Source: Pseudomonadota bacterium (lineage in GTDB: Bacteria; Pseudomonadota; Alphaproteobacteria; Caulobacterales; Caulobacteraceae). Taken from it: 12,410 bases of DNA. Below, in pieces: positions 7,157-12,410 of the stretch (position 1 is the stretch's first letter; the number at the start of each line of letters is the position of its first letter). The stretch spans positions 1 to 12,410 of the forward strand of contig JAEXJH010000510.1 of NCBI GenBank assembly GCA_023445955.1, in the 5' to 3' direction. The notes beneath the pieces are model-generated. The model had not been told where the DNA came from, made no database searches, and saw only the letters and a list, made by a program, of their open reading frames with translations. The position numbers and the translations under genes were made by a program.

Positions 7157-7537
7157 ATGAAGACCCTCTCCCTGATCCTCGCCGCCCTGCTGGCGACGAC
7201 CAGCCTGGCCGCCTGCGACCGCAAGGCCGAAGCACCCGCCGCGCCGGCTCCAGCCGCCGCACCCGCTCCAACGGCGAGCAATGACATGGCCGGCATGGAC
7301 ATGGCGCCGGCCGACAAGATGGCCAAGGGGGTCGGCGTGGTGAAGGCGGTCGACAAGGCCGCCGGCACGATCACCCTCGACCATCAGGCCATTCCCGAGG
7401 CCGGCTGGCCGGCGATGACCATGGGCTTCAAGATCGCGCCGGCGCTGCTGGACGGGATCGCGGTCGGCGACAAGGTCGCCTTCGACCTGAAACTCCACGA
7501 CGGCGCGGGCGAAGTGACGGCGATCCACAAGTCCTAG
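7157..7537 (+). CDS. cusF: CusF-like copper chaperone, predicted lipoprotein
   Basis: This 126-residue protein has a signal peptide with lipobox (LILAALLATTSLAAC, Cys20). An Ala/Pro linker, a Met-rich segment (NDMAGMDMAPADKM) and a CusF beta-barrel domain (about 55-126) follow. The Cu(I)/Ag(I) ligands are H76, W84, M87 and M89, in DHQAIPEAGWPAMTMGF. Their spacing is the same as H36/W44/M47/M49 of E. coli CusF, where Trp caps the metal. The family carries periplasmic Cu(I) to CusB/CusA. E. coli CusF is soluble, whereas this one should be membrane-anchored. The residue after the lipid-bearing Cys is Asp, which in E. coli retains lipoproteins in the inner membrane. AAGGAG at 7143-7148 overlaps the cusA stop, so it is cotranslated with cusA. 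Confidence 0.92.
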   Translation: MKTLSLILAALLATTSLAACDRKAEAPAAPAPAAAPAPTASNDMAGMDMAPADKMAKGVGVVKAVDKAAGTITLDHQAIPEAGWPAMTMGFKIAPALLDGIAVGDKVAFDLKLHDGAGEVTAIHKS

Positions 7538-7580
7538 GCTTGGCCGGCTGAGGTGTTGATCGTTCTGGCCAACATCCCAG

Positions 7581-7603
7581 CTAGCGGAGGTTCGCCACGC
7601 TAG
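7581..7603. repeat. Inverted repeat between convergent cusF and the transporter gene
   Basis: CTAGCG at 7581-7586 pairs with CGCTAG at 7598-7603 across an 11-base loop, in the 62-base gap where two convergent transcripts meet. It could help end transcription, but it is short, has no T-run and its right arm includes the transporter's stop codon. I give it only as a weak candidate. Confidence 0.25.
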
Positions 7604-8190
7604 GGTCGCGCGGCGGCCTCGGATTGCTCTCGCCTGGCCGCGGTCCAGACTTCGCGCGCCGCGTCGATGTTCATGGCCGCGATGCCAAAACCGACGACAA
7701 CATCGGGCCAGAGCGATCGGGTCCACAGGGTCAGGCCGCCGGCCGCGATGATCGCCACATTGGCCAGCACGTCGTTGCGCGCCGAAAGGAAGGCGGCCTT
7801 GGCCAGGCTCCCGCCATGGCTTTTGAACCGCGCCAGCATGAAGGCGGAGGTCAGGTTGACGGCCAAGGCGCCTAGGCCCGTGACGGTGAGCTTCACAGGG
7901 TCAGGCGCGGCGGGCGCGCCAAGCTTGCTCCACAGCGCCCAGAGGAAGGCGAGCGCGGGCGCCAGGAGAACACAGGCCAGCGCCATGCCCACCCGCGCCC
8001 GCTGGGTTGCGCTCCAGGCCAGGGCCATGAAGATCAGGAAATTGACCGCCGCGTCCTCGAAGAAGTCCGCGCTATCGGCCAGCAAGGACACCGATCCGAT
8101 ATGCAGGGCCACGACGAACTCGACCAGGAAGTAGGCCAAGTTCAGCATCGCGGCCCATTGCACGGCACGTCGGAAGTGTTGATCGTTCAT
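7600..8190 (-). CDS. Short CDF-like cation transporter, transmembrane domain only
   Basis: This 196-residue membrane protein has five or six hydrophobic spans. It resembles the transmembrane half of cation diffusion facilitators, which export Zn, Co, Fe or other divalent metals from the cytoplasm by proton exchange. The TM2 signature GSVSLLADSADFFEDAAVNF supplies D42-x3-D46, as in YiiP. In TM5 (FLSARNDVLANVAIIAAGG) the aspartate is kept (D140) but the usual histidine four residues before it is Ser136. The C-terminal cytoplasmic metal-sensing domain (about 90 residues) is missing; only a short charged tail remains. It may be a distinct short subfamily with altered specificity. ATG 8190 is preferred over TTG 8193 because AGGGG lies 6 bases upstream. 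It is transcribed towards cusF. Confidence 0.82.
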   Translation of the reverse strand: MNDQHFRRAVQWAAMLNLAYFLVEFVVALHIGSVSLLADSADFFEDAAVNFLIFMALAWSATQRARVGMALACVLLAPALAFLWALWSKLGAPAAPDPVKLTVTGLGALAVNLTSAFMLARFKSHGGSLAKAAFLSARNDVLANVAIIAAGGLTLWTRSLWPDVVVGFGIAAMNIDAAREVWTAARREQSEAAARP

Positions 8191-8196
8191 CAAAGG

Positions 8197-8201
8197 CCCC
8201 T
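8197..8201 (-). promoter_or_regulatory. Ribosome binding site deciding the ATG start at 8190
   Basis: AGGGG on the minus strand lies 6 bases before ATG 8190. It would be too close (3 bases) for the in-frame TTG at 8193. Confidence 0.5.
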
Positions 8202-8290
8202 GGTGCTCGTCCGCGCGACGCCACGCGTCTTAGCGCACCGTCGCCGCGCCTGTCCCCGTCAGACCCGATCGTCGGATTCCAGGGCGCAGA

Positions 8291-8328
8291 GCCCGCCCTC
8301 GCCCGTCTCGAACGGGAGCGTGGCGGGC
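8291..8328. repeat. Strong GC-rich inverted repeat (hairpin), possible terminator
   Basis: GCCCGCC at 8291-8297 pairs with GGCGGGC at 8322-8328, and inside it CCCGT (8302-8306) pairs with ACGGG (8312-8316) around a 5-base loop. It lies about 190 bases beyond the end of the long minus-strand gene row and about 100 upstream of the transporter start. It may be a terminator or attenuator of that row, or a structure in the transporter's leader. There is no T-run on either side, so intrinsic termination is uncertain. Confidence 0.45.
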
Positions 8329-8516
8329 TTACGTCAAAGTTCGTTCGCTAAATCTAAGTTGACGGCACCAACCATGAACATGGCTTATGCCGTGCGCTAT
8401 AGCCGATACGCTAGATCGTTCAGCGGCCTAAGCGTGTCCGCGGTGGCGGCGTGCCCGCAAGACTATTACCATCGACTGGATCCTGCATTTCGCGAAATCT
8501 GCTGGAGCAGTACTGC

Positions 8517-8735
8517 CTAGCCTTCGCCGATCATCCCGCCGTCGGCCCGCGTCTCGGTCTCGCTCTCGACGCCCTCGACGCTGGCCGCGCCCGCCTCACC
8601 CTCACCGATCATTCCGCCGGGCTTGTCAACAACGGGAGGCGTGGCCTTCGGATCGCCGGGCGATGCGTCAGTAGGCGCGACCGGCTTGGGGCCTACCGGC
8701 GCGGCGAGATCGTTGGATGTTGCTGAGGGATTCAT
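8517..8735 (-). CDS. Small acidic low-complexity protein with duplicated GGMIGEG motif
   Basis: The product has 72 residues, rich in Pro, Ala, Gly, Glu and Ser, with no signal peptide, membrane span or known domain; it is probably disordered. The motif GGMIGEG occurs twice, once in the middle (KPGGMIGEGEAG) and once as the exact C-terminus. The two coding copies (8520-8540 and 8598-8618) differ at four bases, all silent third positions, which argues that the peptide is under selection. A near-ideal ribosome site (AAGGAG, 8743-8748, 7-base spacer) precedes the ATG, so I accept the gene despite its composition. It is the last gene of the minus-strand row, 65 bases after the DUF190 gene. I do not recognise it and assign no function; a binding motif or a tail recognised by a partner is speculation. 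Confidence 0.68.
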   Translation of the reverse strand: MNPSATSNDLAAPVGPKPVAPTDASPGDPKATPPVVDKPGGMIGEGEAGAASVEGVESETETRADGGMIGEG

Positions 8736-8742
8736 GAATGGG

Positions 8743-8748
8743 CTCCTT
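8743..8748 (-). promoter_or_regulatory. Strong ribosome binding site for the GGMIGEG protein
   Basis: AAGGAG on the minus strand sits 7 bases before ATG 8735. It is the best such site in this gene row and the main reason for accepting a low-complexity small gene. Confidence 0.65.
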
Positions 8749-8800
8749 AGGCAAGGAAGCCCTCAAGGCAGGCCAATGTTCCCCCGCCGTCCATCCCCAT

Positions 8801-9145
8801 TCATCCGCCGTGATGGCGATGGCCGCCGAAGCCGACAACTTGGACTTTCTCCAGGGTCACGAGACCGATCTCGACGGACAGCTCAAGAGCTTCCACGAAG
8901 GCCTTCAGCTTGGGCTGAACATCGACCAACTCGATGATGAGGTGCTGGTCCGGCGCCAAGTCCCTCGCTTGTGCGCCATGGACGATCGCGGTGTCGCCGT
9001 AGGCCTGCATGACCCGCAGAACCGCAGCGCTCGCGATCTTCATCTGGCGCGCTCTAGCGAGCAGCACATCGTCATAGGTTTGGCCTTGAAATGTGAGCGC
9101 AGCGTCGAAATAGATCCGCAGCAGGTGCTGGCCGTCGATGGTCAT
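8801..9145 (-). CDS. DUF190 family PII-like protein with His-rich C-terminal tail
   Basis: The 114-residue protein matches the DUF190 pattern. It has strand 1 (LLRIYFDAALTFQGQTYDDVLLARARQMKIASAAVLRVMQAYGD), the middle strand DQHLIIELVDVQPKLKAFVEAL, and the last strand IGLVTLEKVQVVGFGG. Family structures show a ferredoxin-like PII fold that trimerises, suggesting a regulatory or ligand-sensing role. In many genomes it sits beside the fluoride exporter CrcB, but no crcB is here. The protein ends GGHRHHGG, a possible metal-binding tail. With a metal ATPase upstream in the same row, a metal-responsive accessory role is plausible but is inference. ATG 9145 follows an AAGG 9 bases upstream. It lies 44 bases after the SRPBCC gene and is likely cotranscribed with it. 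Confidence 0.83.
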   Translation of the reverse strand: MTIDGQHLLRIYFDAALTFQGQTYDDVLLARARQMKIASAAVLRVMQAYGDTAIVHGAQARDLAPDQHLIIELVDVQPKLKAFVEALELSVEIGLVTLEKVQVVGFGGHRHHGG

Positions 9146-9189
9146 TTGAATGAGCCTTGTCGTTGTGCGGCTGTCGCGGTGAGCACCCC

Positions 9190-9657
9190 TTAGATCCGGG
9201 TGCGCGGCCGCTTGCGCGCGCCGGTGGTGAGCGGAGCGTTGGTGGTCAGATAGCGGTCCAGGGCTTTGTCTGTGACTTCACTGGCCGTTCGCATATTGGC
9301 AACGAAGGGTTGGGCGAAGCGGAACAGGAACTCCCCCGGCCCCGTCATCTCGGTGCGATGGCGCAGCAAGGTGCCCCTACGGCTTGGCGTCAGGAGATAG
9401 GACTCCGTATTTTTCAGGATCAGGTTGCCAGTGGCGAAGGCTATGGCCTCGCCTGGGATCAACGTGCTGATCCGGCCAGAATCCTTGCGTCGTCGCTCGG
9501 GGCTGGTCATGACCAGCATCCTTACCTTCTCATTCAACGCCAGCTCACCCGTAACCGTGCGGAACGGGTGCCATTTGGGATAGCCAGGGAAGTCGGTGAT
9601 AGCGCGCCAGACTTTCATGGGTGGCGCTGCGACATCGATCTCAGTTTCGACAATCAT
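9190..9657 (-). CDS. SRPBCC-superfamily (START/Bet v1-like) protein
   Basis: This 155-residue protein opens with MIVETEIDVAAPPMKVWRAI and then TDFPGYPKWHPF, the classic N-terminus of the SRPBCC fold. The pattern continues with strands such as GEAIAFATGNLILKNTESYLL and GTLLRHRTEMTGPG, and the long C-terminal helix (about 120-145). The fold makes a deep hydrophobic pocket for a lipid, polyketide or other apolar ligand; the ligand here is unknown. A longer frame reaches back to 9792, but its first 45 residues lie inside the lipoprotein gene and have no fold. ATG 9657 has a ribosome site (9664-9670) overlapping the upstream stop, which decides the start. It follows the lipoprotein gene by 10 bases, so the two are almost surely one operon. 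Confidence 0.83.
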   Translation of the reverse strand: MIVETEIDVAAPPMKVWRAITDFPGYPKWHPFRTVTGELALNEKVRMLVMTSPERRRKDSGRISTLIPGEAIAFATGNLILKNTESYLLTPSRRGTLLRHRTEMTGPGEFLFRFAQPFVANMRTASEVTDKALDRYLTTNAPLTTGARKRPRTRI

Positions 9658-9663
9658 GGCGCG

Positions 9664-9670
9664 TTCCCTA
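9664..9670 (-). promoter_or_regulatory. Ribosome binding site deciding the SRPBCC start at 9657
   Basis: TAGGGAA on the minus strand lies 6 bases before ATG 9657. Its first three bases are the stop codon of the lipoprotein gene, indicating translational coupling. Confidence 0.6.
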
Positions 9671-10147
9671 GAAAATGCGCGAGGTCGGCAGGGTTGTTGC
9701 AGAAGCTTTATCGAGCGATTGGGCTGCGACAGGACACGGCCCCGCAGTCCGTTGAGCGCACACGCGTGCGCTCTCGCCAGGACGCAAGTCACCGACGGTC
9801 GGCACGTCGAAGAACGTGCAATGGCGTTCGTGTCCGCGCAGCCCTGACAGTGCGCGCGAGGTCGAACTCAGCAGCTGTCCATTAGCGTCTACGCGATCGA
9901 CCCGGATGCGTACTGGTGAAGGCAATGATGATCTGCGGCAAGCTGCCCCGTGGAACCGAACGCCGTTGGGCTCCTGGATCGCTTCGACCGATTTAAGAAT
10001 GAAGCCTCGTGGCGCTGAGGCCTCAATCGGCGTCGAGAGCAACGCAGCGCCCGCATAGGCCACGCAGCCCCCCAGCCCGACCGCCAAGCCCCCAGCCGCC
10101 AGCCACGCGGTGGGAACCCGAAGAGATTTGTGCCGGCGGAAGGTCAT
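9668..10147 (-). CDS. Predicted lipoprotein of unknown function
   Basis: The product is 159 residues from ATG 10147. A basic N-terminus (TFRRHKSLRVPTAW) and a hydrophobic stretch end in a lipobox, LAVGLGGC (Cys28), so the mature protein should be lipid-anchored facing the periplasm. Val at +2 would favour the outer membrane under the E. coli rule. The mature part has a stretch with strands (FILKSVEAIQEPNGVRFHGA, VRIRVDRVDANGQLLSS) and four further cysteines (72, 111, 132, 139) that could form two disulphides. I recognise no family. A TTG at 10153 two codons upstream is an alternative start, since it overlaps the stop of a possible small membrane ORF. It is followed after 10 bases by the SRPBCC gene, suggesting a joint envelope role. 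Confidence 0.72.
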   Translation of the reverse strand: MTFRRHKSLRVPTAWLAAGGLAVGLGGCVAYAGAALLSTPIEASAPRGFILKSVEAIQEPNGVRFHGAACRRSSLPSPVRIRVDRVDANGQLLSSTSRALSGLRGHERHCTFFDVPTVGDLRPGESARVCAQRTAGPCPVAAQSLDKASATTLPTSRIF

Positions 10148-10149
10148 GT

Positions 10150-10224
10150 TCAATATCCAAGTTCGAGCGCAAGAAGGGTGATCGCCAAGGCGAGGAAAAG
10201 CAGCGACATGATCATAGCGACCAC
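10150..10224 (-). CDS. Possible 24-residue single-span membrane peptide
   Basis: A short frame from GTG 10224 (or ATG 10215 or 10209) to TGA 10150-10152 encodes one hydrophobic helix, MSLLFLALAITLLALELGY after a few N-terminal residues. The stop overlaps the TTG alternative start of the lipoprotein gene, a pattern of translational coupling. There is no clear ribosome site and only one codon window, so it may be chance. If real it would be an inner-membrane microprotein between the metal ATPase and the lipoprotein genes. Confidence 0.35.
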   Translation of the reverse strand: MVAMIMSLLFLALAITLLALELGY

Positions 10225-10337
10225 GCCTAGGCCGAAGGCCGGTTGGCTTTGGACCTGGCGCGAGCCGACTGTGTGTGACGCCTATGGCCGGTCATGAGGC
10301 AAGCGTGCTCCAACCGCGGTCGAGATGGCGCAGTCGC
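10225..10337. other. Gap after the ATPase gene
   Basis: These 113 bases lie between the ATPase stop and the possible membrane peptide. I see no terminator with a T-run. Transcription from the ATPase gene could continue into the lipoprotein genes, or a promoter could lie here; nothing decides it. Confidence 0.3.
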
Positions 10338-12410
10338 TCATGCGGTCTTGTCGCGATAGGCCAGCAAGCGCAGCGCGTTTGCCACGACCAGCAAGGTCGA
10401 CCCCTCGTGGAAGATCACCGCCTCGCCGATCTTCAAGCCCAGCAACGTCGCCGGGATGAGGAAGGCGACCATTCCCAGGCTGACCCAGAGGTTCTGCTTG
10501 ATGATGCCGCTGGTGCGACGGCTCAGGCCAACGGCGAACGGCAGATGGGTCAGATCGTCGGCCATCAGCGCCACGTCGGCGGTCTCGAGCGCGACGTCCG
10601 ATCCGGCCGCGCCCATGGCGATCCCGACCGTAGCGTTGGCCATGGCCGGGGCGTCGTTGACGCCGTCGCCGACCATGGCGGCCTTGCCGAACTTCTCCTT
10701 CAGGGCCTTGATCACCGCGACCTTGTCCTCAGGCATCAGGCCGCCCTTGGCCTCATCCAGTCCCAGTTCCTTGGCAATGGCGCTGGCGACCGACTGGTTG
10801 TCACCCGACAGCATGATGATGTGCTTGATCCCCAAGGAGCGCAGACGCTCGATCACGACCTTGGCGGCTGGGCGCGCGGTGTCCATGAGGCCAAGGACGC
10901 CGAGATAGTGATCACCGTGTCGAACCACCACGACCGTGCGCCCCGCGGCCTCCAACCGTTGAGCCTCGCTCCAAACCGCTGCGGGAGGCTTTGGCCCCGG
11001 CCCACTTTCGAAGAGGCCGGGCTTGCCGATCACAGCGGCCTGACCGGACACGTCGGCCTGAACGCCTTGTCCGGTCAGGCTCTTGACGGCCTCGGCCTTC
11101 AGGCGAGGGGTTTGCCCCAACCTTTCCTCGCCGTCGCGAACGACCGCAGCCGCCAGGGGATGGTCGCTCAAGGCTTCGACGGCGACCGCCACGGCCAACA
11201 ACTCGTGCTCCTCCACGCCATCGGCTGGGACCACATCGGTGAGCCTTGGCTTGCCCTCGGTCAAAGTGCCGGTCTTGTCGAACGCCAGGGCGGTCAGGGT
11301 GCCCAGATTTTCCAACGGGCCACCGCCCTTGACCAACACGCCACCGCGACCGGCCCGAGCAACCCCGCTGAGCACGGCGCTGGGCACGGAAATGGCCAGG
11401 GCGCAGGGGCTGGCGGCGACCAGGACCGCCATGGCGCGATAGAAGCTGGCGCTGAACGGCTCGTCGATGACTAGGAACGCCAGCATCAACAGGCCAACGC
11501 CGACCAGGACCGCCGGCACGAAAATCCGTTCGAAGCGATCGGTGAACCTTTGGGTCGGCGATCGCTGAGCCTCCGCCTCGGCCACCATCTTGACCACTCG
11601 CGCCAGGGTGCTTTCCGAAGCCTTCTTGGCGACACGGATGTCGAGCGCGCCTGAGCCGTTGATCGTGCCGGCGAAGACACGATGCTCGCTGCTGGCTTTT
11701 GCGAAATCCAGATCGTGCTGCGCGGCGGCCCGCTTATCGACGGGGACGCTCTCTCCGGTCACCGGCGCCTGATTGACGCTGCTTTCCCCAACCACCACGA
11801 CACCGTCCGCGGCGATCCGCTCGTTGGGACGCACCAGCACGATATCGCCAATCTTGAGCGCTTCGACAGCGATGTCCTCGGTCTGATCGCCGCGTCGCAC
11901 GGTAGCGCGTTCGGGCGCCAGTTGGGCCAAAGCCTCGATGGCGCGACGCGCCCGGCCCATAGCGTAGTGCTCCAGGGCATGGCCGATGCTGAATAGGAAG
12001 AGCAACAAGGCGCCTTCCGCCCATTGCCCCAGGGCGGCCGCGCCAGCAGCGGCCACCAGCATTAATGTGTCGATCTCGAACCGGCGCTTGCGCAGGTTCT
12101 CGAAGGCTTCCTTGAGGGTGAAATAGCCGCCGAACGCATAGGCCGCGCCATAGAAGATTAACTGGACCACGCCGGTCAGCCGCTGGCCGATCAGCCAACC
12201 GGCCAGAAGCATTACACCGGAGAGAACCGCGAAGATCAGTTCGGTGCGTTCGCCAAAGACGCCGCCGTGGGCATGATCGTGGCCTCCCGCAGCGTGGTCG
12301 TGGCCTTCATGTCCCGTGGCGAGCTTGGCGGACTCACCGTGATCGTGTTCCTTGTGAGCTGGGTCGGGCACACGCGCCTTGTCGTGGACATGTCCGCTGC
12401 CGGAGCGGTG
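10338..12410 (-). CDS. P1B-type heavy-metal ATPase (SPC/P1B-4-like), N-terminus beyond window edge
   Basis: The frame is open to the last base of the window. GTG 12369-12371 is an internal candidate, but 13 further in-frame codons, themselves His-containing (SGHVHDKARVP), reach the edge, so the true start is probably outside. The N-terminal about 50 visible residues are His/Asp-rich (HKEHDHGE, GHDHAAGGHDHAHGG), a likely metal buffer. Counting from that GTG, landmarks are the TGES loop, the ion-site SPC (321-323, ASPCALAISVP), DKTGTLT with phosphorylated D365, SDHPLA, GDGVND (568-573), and HEGSTLLVVANALRLL in the last span. SPC plus HEGST is the hallmark reported for P1B-4 (CoaT/CzcP-like Co/Zn/Cd/Fe exporters), rather than the CPC of CopA/ZntA. 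It exports cytosolic metal across the inner membrane using ATP. It is the first gene of the minus-strand row. Confidence 0.93.
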   Translation of the reverse strand, partial: HRSGSGHVHDKARVPDPAHKEHDHGESAKLATGHEGHDHAAGGHDHAHGGVFGERTELIFAVLSGVMLLAGWLIGQRLTGVVQLIFYGAAYAFGGYFTLKEAFENLRKRRFEIDTLMLVAAAGAAALGQWAEGALLLFLFSIGHALEHYAMGRARRAIEALAQLAPERATVRRGDQTEDIAVEALKIGDIVLVRPNERIAADGVVVVGESSVNQAPVTGESVPVDKRAAAQHDLDFAKASSEHRVFAGTINGSGALDIRVAKKASESTLARVVKMVAEAEAQRSPTQRFTDRFERIFVPAVLVGVGLLMLAFLVIDEPFSASFYRAMAVLVAASPCALAISVPSAVLSGVARAGRGGVLVKGGGPLENLGTLTALAFDKTGTLTEGKPRLTDVVPADGVEEHELLAVAVAVEALSDHPLAAAVVRDGEERLGQTPRLKAEAVKSLTGQGVQADVSGQAAVIGKPGLFESGPGPKPPAAVWSEAQRLEAAGRTVVVVRHGDHYLGVLGLMDTARPAAKVVIERLRSLGIKHIIMLSGDNQSVASAIAKELGLDEAKGGLMPEDKVAVIKALKEKFGKAAMVGDGVNDAPAMANATVGIAMGAAGSDVALETADVALMADDLTHLPFAVGLSRRTSGIIKQNLWVSLGMVAFLIPATLLGLKIGEAVIFHEGSTLLVVANALRLLAYRDKTA

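Larger units (their letters stand above)
8191..8516. other. Long intergenic region with mixed composition
   Basis: These 326 bases between the small repeat protein and the transporter hold no gene I can support. The part 8331-8516 is visibly more AT-rich than the rest of the window. Besides a strong inverted repeat (8291-8328), CGTCAA at 8332-8337 and TTGACG at 8359-8364 face each other across 21 bases; the pair may be an operator or divergent -35 elements. A CCATG/CATGG pair lies around 8371-8382. A plus-strand frame from ATG 8374 to 8520 encodes 48 residues without a ribosome site and I do not accept it. The upstream promoter of the transporter should lie here. Confidence 0.45.

Noticed and set aside
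5902..7284. 460-residue plus-strand frame overlapping the end of cusA and start of cusF
   Set aside because: Arg/Pro/Gly-rich shadow frame over two well-supported genes; no domain or start signal.
8374..8520. Plus-strand 48-residue frame in the intergenic region
   Set aside because: No ribosome site, odd composition, no recognisable motif; treated as non-coding.
9658..9792. N-terminal extension of the SRPBCC gene to the start at 9792
   Set aside because: It overlaps the lipoprotein gene, encodes no fold, and the ribosome site before 9657 fits the canonical SRPBCC N-terminus.
10275..11474. 399-residue plus-strand frame opposite the P1B ATPase
   Set aside because: Antisense to DKTGTLT and GDGVND coding regions; the Gln/His/Gly-rich product has no recognisable motif.
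1..12410. CRISPR array, tRNA/rRNA, insertion sequence with terminal repeats, integrase or transposase
   Set aside because: Reading both strands I found no regularly spaced repeats, cloverleaf, transposase motif or paired terminal repeats, so no mobile element is called despite the island-like content.

Overview
The window is high-GC DNA with strong purine-rich ribosome sites and GTG/TTG starts. Its gene content (a FixL/CckA-style hybrid kinase end, a Cus copper module, P1B ATPase, short cation transporter, DUF190 protein) fits an alphaproteobacterium, most likely of the Caulobacter/Phenylobacterium/Brevundimonas group. That assignment is inference from style and content, not from a search. 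The region reads as an accessory metal-resistance and regulatory island.

Layout. (1) 1-564: the 3' end of a histidine kinase and a full receiver domain lie in the same frame, separated only by one TAA codon. No usable start precedes the receiver, so this looks like a hybrid kinase broken by a nonsense codon. (2) 695-3279, + strand: five closely spaced small genes, namely an XRE-type regulator, a winged-helix protein, a ribbon-helix-helix-like small protein, a Crp/Fnr-type regulator and an unknown protein. (3) 3280-3488: non-coding or relic DNA holding two diverged copies of a short segment, ending at the broken 5' edge of a cusB gene. (4) 3489-7537, + strand: cusB remnant (C-terminal part with a CusF-like copper domain), full-length cusA, and a lipoprotein form of cusF. 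(5) 7600-8190, - strand: a short cation-diffusion-facilitator-like transporter convergent to cusF. (6) 8191-8516: intergenic, with a strong inverted repeat. (7) 8517-12410, - strand: a row of genes read right to left. These are a His-rich P1B-type metal ATPase running off the right edge, a possible 24-residue membrane peptide, a predicted lipoprotein, an SRPBCC-fold protein, a DUF190 PII-like protein with a His-rich tail, and a 72-residue protein with a duplicated GGMIGEG motif.

How it may work together. CusA would take Cu(I)/Ag(I) from the periplasm or inner membrane, fed by CusF-type chaperone domains. The ATPase and CDF-like protein would move divalent or other soft metals across the inner membrane. 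The CusB remnant has lost its signal peptide and the membrane-fusion hairpin and barrel domains, and no cusC outer-membrane channel is present here. Any working efflux complex would therefore need partners from elsewhere. No metal-responsive regulator (CusRS, CueR, ArsR) is recognisable in the window; the five-gene regulatory block is next to the metal genes but not clearly tied to them. I did not find a wholly new system. The most informative oddities are the split hybrid kinase, the truncated cusB with its intact copper domain, the predicted inner-membrane-retained CusF lipoprotein, and the selected GGMIGEG repeat protein.
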